Positions 1 to 5,216 are shown, counted from the stretch's first letter. The stretch: 5,216 bases of DNA from Candidatus Heimdallarchaeota archaeon (GCA_030628305.1 DAOVRE010000146.1:1-5216); one strand, 5' to 3'. Translations and numbers: made by a program. Notes: generated by a model not told the origin, from the sequence alone.

Positions 1-547
1 AATTTCCTTCCTCACTAAATCTCCATGTCCATGAAGATAAGGGAACCTTCCAGTCAGAAAGAGCGCTTAAAGCATTCCACATTCTATAGTCTACACGCTC
101 AGTTTTACCAATTACACCTTTGTTGATAAGATCCATTGCAAATTGATAAGGGGGATAGAACCTGAAGTTTTCAAAAATCCTGAATTTCACTTGATTCTTT
201 TTAGTTGCTTCAATCATTTTATCCATTTCTGATAAAGTTAAACAAGGAACCTTCTGTAGAGAAACATGTTTTCCAGCTTCAGCTGCTAGAATGGTTTGTT
301 TTGCATGGGCTTTATGTGGTGTTAAGATTTCAACTGCATCAATATTTTCATCTTTAAGGAATTTTGCATAGTCTGTATACACTCCCTCAATGTTGTATTC
401 TTCAGCGATTTTCTCTGCTCTCTTCTTATTTTTATCACACACTGCTACAAGTTCTGCACCTAACTTGTATTTCTCATTATAAGCTTCCAAATGCAGTGAA
501 CTAATTCTACCTAAACCTACTATTCCCACTTTGATTCTATCACTCAT
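1..547 (-). CDS. Gfo/Idh/MocA-family NAD(P)-dependent oxidoreductase, C-terminus cut off by window edge
   Basis: Translating the minus strand from ATG at 545-547 gives 182 open codons running off the left edge, so only the N-terminal half is present (family members are usually 330-400 aa). It begins MSDRIKVGIVGLGRIS, a Rossmann nucleotide-binding loop (G11-L-G13-R-I-S16, with Ser where Gly or Ala is usual). D38 ends the second beta strand (LVAVCD), followed by N40 and K41, and would contact the adenosine ribose. ILTPHKAHA (74-82) and AAEAGKHVSLQK (88-99) are the typical Gfo/Idh segments leading to the catalytic lysine, here K99. The usual E-K-P signature reads Q98-K99-V100-P101, an unusual variant. 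The start of the C-terminal substrate domain (FRFYPPYQFAMDLINKGVIGK) is also visible. Family members oxidise or reduce sugars, inositols and related polyols; the substrate cannot be told from this half. No Shine-Dalgarno precedes the start, so a short or absent leader is likely. The family call is firm and the substrate unknown. Confidence 0.93.
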   Translation of the reverse strand, partial: MSDRIKVGIVGLGRISSLHLEAYNEKYKLGAELVAVCDKNKKRAEKIAEEYNIEGVYTDYAKFLKDENIDAVEILTPHKAHAKQTILAAEAGKHVSLQKVPCLTLSEMDKMIEATKKNQVKFRIFENFRFYPPYQFAMDLINKGVIGKTERVDYRMWNALSALSDWKVPLSSWTWRFSEEGN

Positions 548-630
548 GTCTTTTTCGTTTGGCTTTCTAATTACTTTCTTAAAAATATGTTGGAGAGCCT
601 TGAATAATTTCATCAGATAATGATTAATAC
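548..630. promoter_or_regulatory. Divergent promoter region with a TATA-like box
   Basis: These 83 bp separate the divergent oxidoreductase and M14 peptidase genes and should hold both promoters. The best candidate is TTAAAAATAT at 579-588. Read rightward, the archaeal spacing of about 25-30 bp puts transcription start near 608-613, roughly 20 nt before ATG 631. Read leftward (ATATTTTTAA) it puts the start near 553-558, just before ATG 547. One AT box may therefore serve either or both genes. No convincing Shine-Dalgarno precedes either ATG. The assignment rests on spacing and composition only. Confidence 0.4.
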
Positions 631-2007
631 ATGTTCTCTCTTCATGTTTGTATGCAAGAAGAGGGAATCTCAAGATTGATTGATTGTTTTCCTCAAAAGT
701 ATAATGAATATTTTTTTTATCAAGAACTTATATCAAGAATGGATGAAAGACCAGCTTTCGAGAAAAAACACATTGGTAACTCCACCAGTAAAACAGAGAT
801 ATTTGGCTATACAATGGGCAAAGGACCAATCAAAGTCCTCATCTATGGTCTGCCTCATTCAGATGAACCAATAGGTACTATGACAGTTGATGCCTTAGGG
901 GAGATAGTCTCAAACAATAGAGAGCTAGGAAAGGATTTTACTTTCTTCTTGGTTCCTTGTATTGATCCAGATGGTTTATACTTGAATAGAGGGTGGTTAA
1001 AAGGACCTTTTAATCATAAGAAGTTTTTCTTAAACCGCTATCATAGACCCGATAAAGATGATATTGACTGGTCATTCCCGATAAGTACAAAACACTACTC
1101 TTACTCGACAACAATGAATGAAACAAATATCCTTCGAAACATAATAGATTCTTACAAACCTGATCTCTTCGTAACATTACATAGTATCCAGTTTTCTGGG
1201 ATTCACTTCTATTTCAGCAATAATTATGTTAAACTCTTTGATGAAATTGAGAATTTTGTAGAAAAATCAGCTATACCCTTGCAGAAAGGAACGCCATTTT
1301 TTGTTGAAGAAGGATGGGCATATCGCCCAGGATTTTATAGGGTTTATACTACAAAAGAAATGATTAGTGATTATATTCGAGAAGGTATGGACATTAGTAC
1401 TTTAAGAAGAGGGGAATTCTCCGTTGGTTATTATTTAGAACAGAATCCTAAGGGGATAGCTTTAGTCCCAGAAATGCCTTTTTACTATGATTTGGAATTG
1501 AATAATCTAGAAATAGGTGAAAAAACAAAAAAAGAGACATTTCTTGAAAGCAATCGAATTATGCTTGAAATCCTTAATTACATAGAACCTATCTGGAATA
1601 AGTATAAAGATAAATTGAACAACAAAAACGCACATTTTATGAGGATTGATGAAATAGTCAAAAATTGGAGAAAAGAAATCAAAGAAGAAATGAAGATTAC
1701 GAGGAAGGAGGGGTCAGATTCACTTGCAACAAGAAGCGAGATTTATAGTAATGAGAAAGTAGTGAGATATAATAGCTGTAATACTTTAGGAGCATTCCAT
1801 CAGCTAATAAAAGATTCAAATGCAATTAATAAAAATGAAAGAAATTCTGTTCTTCTACAATTAGAGAATGAAATAGAATCTATCAGTCATGAAGTTGAAT
1901 CAGAAACAAATATCCAGAACTCTAGCATTAATGAAATGGTTAGAATTCAGATTTTTTCAGTATTAGCAACTATGGACTTTATAAAAAAAAGAAAGAGATT
2001 TAGCTGA
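631..2007 (+). CDS. M14-family zinc carboxypeptidase-like protein, cytoplasmic
   Basis: This 458-aa protein resembles an M14 metallopeptidase subfamily. The first zinc-ligand pair is in GLPHSDEPIG (H76 and E79, the HxxE motif) and the third ligand is H184 in LFVTLHSIQFSGIHFY. IDPDGLYLNRGW (111-122) and FLNRYHRP (133-140) correspond to the Asn-Arg segments that bind the substrate carboxylate in carboxypeptidases. IDWSFP (145-150) matches a motif I recall after them in this subfamily. E281 in LVPEMPFYYD is the likely catalytic glutamate. M14 enzymes remove C-terminal residues from peptides or hydrolyse related amides; the substrate is unknown. There is no signal peptide or membrane segment, so it probably acts in the cytosol. 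Residues 330-458 are a Lys/Glu-rich, mostly helical tail beyond the catalytic core. M8 (652) is an alternative start, since conservation seems to begin near residue 24 and neither ATG has an RBS. The 3' end overlaps the convergent neighbour by 8 bp. Confidence 0.87.
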   Translation: MFSLHVCMQEEGISRLIDCFPQKYNEYFFYQELISRMDERPAFEKKHIGNSTSKTEIFGYTMGKGPIKVLIYGLPHSDEPIGTMTVDALGEIVSNNRELGKDFTFFLVPCIDPDGLYLNRGWLKGPFNHKKFFLNRYHRPDKDDIDWSFPISTKHYSYSTTMNETNILRNIIDSYKPDLFVTLHSIQFSGIHFYFSNNYVKLFDEIENFVEKSAIPLQKGTPFFVEEGWAYRPGFYRVYTTKEMISDYIREGMDISTLRRGEFSVGYYLEQNPKGIALVPEMPFYYDLELNNLEIGEKTKKETFLESNRIMLEILNYIEPIWNKYKDKLNNKNAHFMRIDEIVKNWRKEIKEEMKITRKEGSDSLATRSEIYSNEKVVRYNSCNTLGAFHQLIKDSNAINKNERNSVLLQLENEIESISHEVESETNIQNSSINEMVRIQIFSVLATMDFIKKRKRFS

Positions 2008-3109
2008 ATAGGTCTACGATTGAAGGGAGAACGTCAATATATTCAGCTAAAGTACTGTATAAGCCTATTAATGCGCTAATTACACCGTAAATAAGCAAAG
2101 CATATTTGTGCCATTTTGATATATTGAAACCAAAAAATGCTTCAAATTGTCGTTTATAGATTCTTATTGGTAGATCAATAGTTCGAACTATTTTATAATT
2201 TTGTTCAAATTCTACCCTTAAAATACTTATAGGGTCAGGAATCCATCTTTTAGGTACGAGATAGAACTCTACAACAATTTCTTCATCTTCAGTATCAAAG
2301 TAAACAGTTCTTTGTGTAGGTGCTATTGTAACAACATTGCTAGTAGATATTGGACGTACTATTAAGTTTCCTTGTTCCAACCCCTCTATCTTTGTGGTAG
2401 CTTCAAGAATTTCCTTACCTAGTTTTTCAGCAGTCAGAGAGAAATATTCTGCTTCTTTCTTTGATAATTCTAGTTGTTTTATTGAAACATCTTTTGAGAA
2501 TTCATCTGATTTTAATAGAGTAATCCTCAATCTGAAAACTTCATCTAGACACATGTTTTTCGGGAGTTGTATAGATAAATCTCTTGTGTGAAGAGTTGGT
2601 TGTTCTTCTAGTATTTCTATAGTTCCTTTATCTAGCAACTCTGTTGGTTCGATAGCAGACTTCTTTGCAAATTCGCCTCTAGATGCTTTAGGAGAAACGT
2701 AGTGAGGAGACTCAACATTTCCTGGTAAGGTCTCCGATTCAATATCCGCTGGCAATCCATCCGCTTCAATATCAGTTTCATCCCATTCTTCATCCTCAGC
2801 TTCATCCCACTCATCTTTCATTTTTACTTCTTCAGCTCTTACTCTTGGTACAGGTTCTGTTAAAGTATCTGTTACTGAAGGAGCAAAAGAAGATAAAGGA
2901 GAAGGAGGGGGAGGAGGAGCAGAACGTTTTGCCTTTGATTTTCTAGCTTTTGGTTCAATCCCACCAAGAGTTATCTGTGATCTATCAGGAGTATCTCTCA
3001 ACATTCTAGACCCAAAATCTATTTTTCTAGCAGATATCGAAATAGCTAGTGTAAATATAGCTGTTAATAATAATACAATTCCAAAAATTAACCATCCAAC
3101 CGAAACCAT
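2000..3109 (-). CDS. Double-anchored membrane protein with acidic/Pro-rich linker and beta-rich cytosolic domain, function unknown
   Basis: I do not recognise this 369-aa protein as a named family. Residues 5-27 form a hydrophobic helix followed by R28-K29, so the N-terminus should be outside and the body cytosolic. Residues 50-75 are basic and Pro-rich (five prolines at 65-69). Residues 93-135 are strongly acidic, with a duplicated DEWDE/EEWDE motif. Residues about 178-320 look like a beta domain around a helical stretch (210-245). Its end, running from APTQRTVYFDTEDEEIVVEF to VEFEQNYKIVRTIDLPIRI, has the strand rhythm of beta-sandwich domains that I recall appended to TIR, caspase-like or vWA proteins in bacteria; this is a weak resemblance. 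A second hydrophobic helix spans about 335-353, after K332 and K335, leaving a short acidic C-terminus outside. The predicted form is a membrane hairpin with a large cytosolic loop. A stop codon lies four codons upstream (TGA at 3119-3121), which fixes ATG 3109 as the only ATG start. It follows the SPFH gene by 73 bp on the same strand. Confidence 0.8.
   Translation of the reverse strand: MVSVGWLIFGIVLLLTAIFTLAISISARKIDFGSRMLRDTPDRSQITLGGIEPKARKSKAKRSAPPPPPSPLSSFAPSVTDTLTEPVPRVRAEEVKMKDEWDEAEDEEWDETDIEADGLPADIESETLPGNVESPHYVSPKASRGEFAKKSAIEPTELLDKGTIEILEEQPTLHTRDLSIQLPKNMCLDEVFRLRITLLKSDEFSKDVSIKQLELSKKEAEYFSLTAEKLGKEILEATTKIEGLEQGNLIVRPISTSNVVTIAPTQRTVYFDTEDEEIVVEFYLVPKRWIPDPISILRVEFEQNYKIVRTIDLPIRIYKRQFEAFFGFNISKWHKYALLIYGVISALIGLYSTLAEYIDVLPSIVDLFS
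2773..2820 (-). repeat. 24-bp imperfect tandem duplication encoding an acidic Trp motif
   Basis: Two adjacent 24-bp units, 2773-2796 and 2797-2820, match at 18 of 24 positions on the plus strand; both carry TTCATCCCA. Read on the minus strand, inside the gene at 2000-3109, they encode the successive acidic octads around DEWDEAED and EEWDETD, giving W101 and W109 in an otherwise Asp/Glu stretch. The repeat stays in frame and lengthens the acidic linker between the first membrane helix and the beta domain. Confidence 0.7.
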
Positions 3110-3146
3110 AAGCCATAATCAGCTTACCTTCAAATAAACATTTTGT

Positions 3147-3182
3147 AGAATAAGAAAAATAAAGAAAGAAAAAAGAAAGTAA
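3147..3182 (-). terminator. Pyrimidine/U-rich tract after the SPFH gene, candidate archaeal terminator
   Basis: Directly after the SPFH stop codon, the minus strand is an almost uninterrupted pyrimidine run with blocks of six T and five T separated by single C, A or CTTTC interruptions. No stem-loop precedes it. Archaeal 3' ends typically form at such U-rich tracts without a hairpin, so this may end or attenuate the SPFH transcript before the 2000-3109 gene. Identification is by composition and position only. Confidence 0.45.
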
Positions 3183-4166
3183 TTAGAGTTTATCACCACA
3201 GTTTCCACAGAATTTAGCACCTGCGTCATTCTTGGATCCACAATTGGTGCAAAACTTAATTTTACCTTTATTTTCATCGTCTGTAGGATCTCCACAGTGA
3301 GCACAGAATTTAGCTGCTAGTGATATGTTTTTACCACATTGGTTGCATTTGATAACTGCTGATTCTGATTCACCTTTTTTCTCTATCTTTTCAGCTTTTC
3401 TCACTTCACTTTTAGAGAACAGGTTATTCACCATGACTGCAGCAGTTAAACCGCTTCCTCCTTCAGGAAGAGCTTCAGCTACTTTTGCCATACCAGAATA
3501 TTTCTGAACATCTCCTGCAGCAACACCGGATCTCATCCAGAATAAGCGATCTCTGTATTCAGGTGTAGTATCAATGCCTCCGAATTTTAGGTTCTTTAGT
3601 TTGATTCCCATTTCTTCTAGTTCGCCTTTAACTTCATCTTCTACGAAATCAGATGTTTTTCCGAGTTTTGACATCACATCTACAATGCTTTTCTCTGATA
3701 GTTTGCTAATAACTGATTCAACAATGAATGTTCTAAAGAATTCATTAAAATCTGTAGTTGAGTAAATATTTCTGTTCCCAGATATTTCAAAAGCAAATTT
3801 CTGTGGATCATTTATCTTGTAGAAGTAATCTCCAAAGAACTGTAATGGAGCTAGTTCTTGAGTTTGTGATCTTCCTCCAAATTTTCCTTGAAAATCACTC
3901 ATTGACAAAAATATTACTTGACAATTAAATGGTGATTTATCAAAACCTACTATTTTTGAAAGAAATGTTGTAAGAAAAGGAATATTCTTTGTTTTTATAA
4001 AGTGTCTTCCAGACTTCAAAACGTCATATACAACAGAATCCTTAATGAATACTGCTACCTGATTAGGCATCACATTAACCTGATCTCCCCAATTTAGTGT
4101 ATCACGGGGATGACGATACAAAATTTCGTCTCCACGTCCTGTGGCCCATTCAATAACTTCTACCAT
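3183..4166 (-). CDS. SPFH-domain protein of COG4260/YdjI type with two C-terminal zinc ribbons
   Basis: This 327-aa protein matches the stomatin/prohibitin-like family often annotated as virion core protein YdjI. The opening EVIEWATGRGDEILYRHP, then WGDQVNVMPNQVAVFIKDSVV (26-46) and SGRHFIKTKNIPFL (52-65), are the family's N-terminal strands. YFYKINDPQKFAFEISG (114-130) and the following helical part to about 215 complete the SPFH domain. A Gly/Ala linker (213-250) and a charged stretch (251-270) lead to zinc ribbon 1 (C274, C277, C288, C291) and ribbon 2 (C306, C309, C320, C323). There is no signal peptide or membrane helix, so attachment to membranes would be peripheral or through partners. 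SPFH proteins form large ring or cage scaffolds at membranes and often work with proteases or stress systems; the role of this branch is poorly defined. ATG 4166 follows a good Shine-Dalgarno site. It lies between two membrane-protein genes on the same strand. Confidence 0.92.
   Translation of the reverse strand: MVEVIEWATGRGDEILYRHPRDTLNWGDQVNVMPNQVAVFIKDSVVYDVLKSGRHFIKTKNIPFLTTFLSKIVGFDKSPFNCQVIFLSMSDFQGKFGGRSQTQELAPLQFFGDYFYKINDPQKFAFEISGNRNIYSTTDFNEFFRTFIVESVISKLSEKSIVDVMSKLGKTSDFVEDEVKGELEEMGIKLKNLKFGGIDTTPEYRDRLFWMRSGVAAGDVQKYSGMAKVAEALPEGGSGLTAAVMVNNLFSKSEVRKAEKIEKKGESESAVIKCNQCGKNISLAAKFCAHCGDPTDDENKGKIKFCTNCGSKNDAGAKFCGNCGDKL
3186..3353 (-). repeat. Tandemly duplicated zinc ribbon, 96-bp period
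   Basis: The two C-terminal zinc ribbons of the SPFH protein are spaced exactly 32 residues apart at all four ligands (C274/C306, C277/C309, C288/C320, C291/C323). They share C-x2-C-G and A-K-F-C-x2-C-G-D. At the DNA level CACAGAATTTAGC recurs at 3206-3218 and 3302-3314, 96 bp apart. This points to a duplicated ribbon rather than two unrelated ones. The second copy ends the protein four residues after its last cysteine. Confidence 0.75.
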
Positions 4167-4172
4167 GTTTAT

Positions 4173-4177
4173 ACCTC
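4173..4177 (-). promoter_or_regulatory. Ribosome binding site of the SPFH gene
   Basis: The minus strand reads GAGGT followed by six bases and then ATG at 4166. This is a good match to the anti-Shine-Dalgarno sequence at a suitable distance, and it fixes the start of the SPFH gene. It is the clearest ribosome binding site in the window. Confidence 0.7.
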
Positions 4178-4189
4178 AATTTATTTTTT

Positions 4190-4202
4190 AACCTTAAAGG
4201 TT
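4190..4202. promoter_or_regulatory. Perfect 13-bp dyad, candidate operator upstream of the SPFH gene
   Basis: AACCTT-A-AAGGTT is a perfect inverted repeat with 6-bp arms and a single central base, centred 30 bp upstream of the SPFH start codon. It lies where transcription would begin if the TATA-like box at 4228-4235 is used, a common place for archaeal repressors to bind. A one-base spacer rules out a stable RNA hairpin, so a protein-binding dyad is the better reading. The regulator is unknown and chance is possible. Confidence 0.4.
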
Positions 4203-4227
4203 CTGAATAAAAATATCGTAATTCTTG

Positions 4228-4235
4228 CTTTTAAA
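4228..4235 (-). promoter_or_regulatory. TATA-like box for the SPFH gene
   Basis: The minus strand reads TTTAAAAG here, about 62 nt upstream of ATG 4166, so transcription would start near 4203-4208 and leave a leader of about 40 nt holding the GAGGT site. A second AT box (GGTTAAAAAATAA, about 4182-4194) is an alternative, but it would place the start at or past the ATG and leave no room for the ribosome binding site. Confidence 0.3.
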
Positions 4236-4256
4236 TGTATACAAAGTGGGAATGAG

Positions 4257-4263
4257 AAAAAAA
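4257..4263 (-). terminator. T7 tract downstream of the RING-like gene
   Basis: The minus strand has seven consecutive T beginning 25 nt after the stop codon of the 4289-5203 gene, without a preceding stem-loop. Together with the SPFH gene having its own promoter-like elements, this suggests that the RING-like and SPFH genes are separately transcribed. The evidence is only a short U run. Confidence 0.3.
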
Positions 4264-4288
4264 CTATTGGAGAACATATTAAGAGAGG

Positions 4289-5203
4289 TTAAGTTGTCAT
4301 ATCATCCTCTTTGGGCTGGAAAAACTCAGTAGTGATAGATTTTATCTCATTATGACAGACTGGGCATTTTGCGTTAAATCTTAACCATGTTTTCAAATGA
4401 TTAACATGATAAATATTTTCACAATTAGGACAAATAGCTACTGTTTCCTCTTTTTCTACTGCATTGTTACAAATCATGCATCTTGGAATTTCTTTTTTAC
4501 ATTGCCAACATTCCCTCCGTAGAAAGGGATTAGGGAAAGAACAATAAGGACATCGGACATTTCTTCTAAACTTTAGAGCGCTTCTTGTCTTTTGTGTTGT
4601 TTTGTATAGATATTGCCTAGCTCTGCTAATATTTTCACCGGAGAAATCCCTCCAATCTAGAACTGGTTTTACGATTGAAACTAAACATACAAGAGAGGAT
4701 ATTGTAATGCGTAATGGCAGCGTGAAGTTTTGGAGGAGGAAAAATAGCGCAATACCTAGACCAAAAAGCAAGATATAGTTTCTAACTACAACGTACTTGA
4801 AGGCTCTACCTATCAATTTGAACAAGCTTATTGTTTTCTTGTATACCCAAATTACAGCATCCTTAACAATTCTGGGAATTTGTTTTAAAGCCCTTCCCCA
4901 TGCTTGTAAAACAGTCAATATCACCCAAGTTATATCCTTAAGAATCTCATAGATCTCTCTTCGCAAGTGGAAAATAACATTAATGCCTATCAAAGAACCA
5001 CCAATAATATAATAGTACAAATTGTCCAGAAAAGGCATTATATTCAATGCTGTTAGAATTATCACAGTTATCCCTGCCAAGGTAAGAAGATTCCAAGGAG
5101 AGAAAATTAGTTTCCATTTGATTCTCTTTATCAATTTGATAAATGTGATTTTTATCCTTCTTAGAAAATCCATCAGTTTTTTGTTAAGTTCATAAGCCTC
5201 CAT
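4289..5203 (-). CDS. Four-pass membrane protein with cytosolic zinc ribbon and RING-like domain
   Basis: This 304-aa protein starts with a basic, amphipathic N-terminus (1-36). Hydrophobic helices follow at about 37-57 and 62-80, then a cationic amphipathic region (82-140) and two more helices at about 142-158 and 162-180. The C-terminal third is soluble and, by the positive-inside rule, cytosolic. It holds a zinc ribbon (C218, C221, C232, C235) and a RING-like treble clef: C242, C245, C258, C261, H266, H269, C280, C283. IYHVNHLKTWL followed by CPVC mirrors the H-x2-C/H...WL...CPxC core of RING-H2 fingers, and the CPNC pair at 258-261 recalls the prokaryotic RING family. It may act as a membrane-tethered ubiquitin-ligase-like factor or simply as a zinc protein-interaction module; no catalytic claim can be made. 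The frame is open from the ATG to the right edge (13 bp, no Shine-Dalgarno), so the true start could lie further upstream. Confidence 0.82.
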   Translation of the reverse strand: MEAYELNKKLMDFLRRIKITFIKLIKRIKWKLIFSPWNLLTLAGITVIILTALNIMPFLDNLYYYIIGGSLIGINVIFHLRREIYEILKDITWVILTVLQAWGRALKQIPRIVKDAVIWVYKKTISLFKLIGRAFKYVVVRNYILLFGLGIALFFLLQNFTLPLRITISSLVCLVSIVKPVLDWRDFSGENISRARQYLYKTTQKTRSALKFRRNVRCPYCSFPNPFLRRECWQCKKEIPRCMICNNAVEKEETVAICPNCENIYHVNHLKTWLRFNAKCPVCHNEIKSITTEFFQPKEDDMTT

Positions 5204-5216
5204 TAGGAAACCAAAA

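Noticed and set aside
680..874. 64-codon plus-strand ORF in a second frame of the M14 gene
   Set aside because: It overlaps the conserved zinc-site region of the M14 frame, which carries clear family motifs. The alternative frame has none.
2337..2591. 84-codon plus-strand ORF
   Set aside because: It lies wholly inside the beta-domain gene on the opposite strand, with no promoter, RBS or recognisable motif; an antisense shadow.
3033..3116. 29-codon ORF on the minus strand starting at ATG 3116
   Set aside because: It overlaps the start of the 369-aa gene in another frame, is Tyr/Ile/Phe-rich as expected from an off-frame read of a membrane helix, and has no recognisable motif. Kept only as a finding about start-site context.
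3119..3304. 61-codon minus-strand ORF across the SPFH gene end and the following gap
   Set aside because: It is an off-frame read through the zinc-ribbon coding region, and its hydrophobic tail is just the translated U-rich tract.
3325..3507. 60-codon plus-strand ORF opposite the SPFH linker (also 3574-3765)
   Set aside because: Both are antisense to a well-supported coding frame and are Ser/Pro/Phe-rich, as expected from the complement of Lys/Glu-rich coding sequence.
3183..4166. Reading the SPFH protein as evidence of a virus or prophage because of the name virion core protein
   Set aside because: The name is inherited from a loose similarity. The family is widespread in cellular genomes, and no capsid, terminase, integrase or other viral gene is present here.
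4110..4292. 60-codon plus-strand ORF spanning the SPFH promoter region
   Set aside because: It covers the antisense of the SPFH start, the RBS and the dyad, and has no recognisable motif, so the regulatory reading is better supported.

Overview
The window is an AT-rich (roughly one third G+C by eye), gene-dense piece of a prokaryotic chromosome, most likely archaeal. The archaeal reading rests on AGA-rich arginine codon use, TATA-like AT boxes in place of clear bacterial -35/-10 pairs, U-rich tracts after stop codons, one plain Shine-Dalgarno site (GAGGT), and an SPFH/zinc-ribbon protein beside a membrane RING-like protein. An Asgard-type archaeon is my best guess, but no marker gene here proves it. 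No RNA genes, CRISPR arrays, insertion sequences or integrase-type genes were seen.

Layout. (a) 1-547, minus strand: N-terminal 182 codons of a Gfo/Idh/MocA-family oxidoreductase that runs off the left edge. (b) 548-630: short divergent promoter region. (c) 631-2007, plus strand: complete, apparently cytoplasmic M14-type zinc carboxypeptidase-like protein. (d) 2000-3109, minus: a protein with a membrane anchor at each end, a Pro-rich/acidic linker and a C-terminal beta-rich domain, convergent with and overlapping (c) by 8 bp. (e) 3183-4166, minus: SPFH-domain protein of the COG4260/YdjI type with two C-terminal zinc ribbons. (f) 4289-5203, minus: four-pass membrane protein ending in a zinc ribbon plus a RING-like treble clef; its frame is open to the right edge, so its true start could lie outside.

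The three rightmost genes share one strand and a theme of membrane attachment plus cytosolic zinc or beta-rich modules: an SPFH scaffold, a membrane RING-like protein and a double-anchored linker protein. They could form a membrane-microdomain or membrane quality-control module, and this is the most interesting part of the window. They are not tightly packed, however: gaps are 122 and 73 bp, each with a U-rich tract, and the first also holds a perfect dyad (AACCTT-A-AAGGTT) and the RBS of the SPFH gene. They may be adjacent units rather than one operon. The left half (oxidoreductase and peptidase) looks like ordinary metabolism with some active-site variants worth checking.
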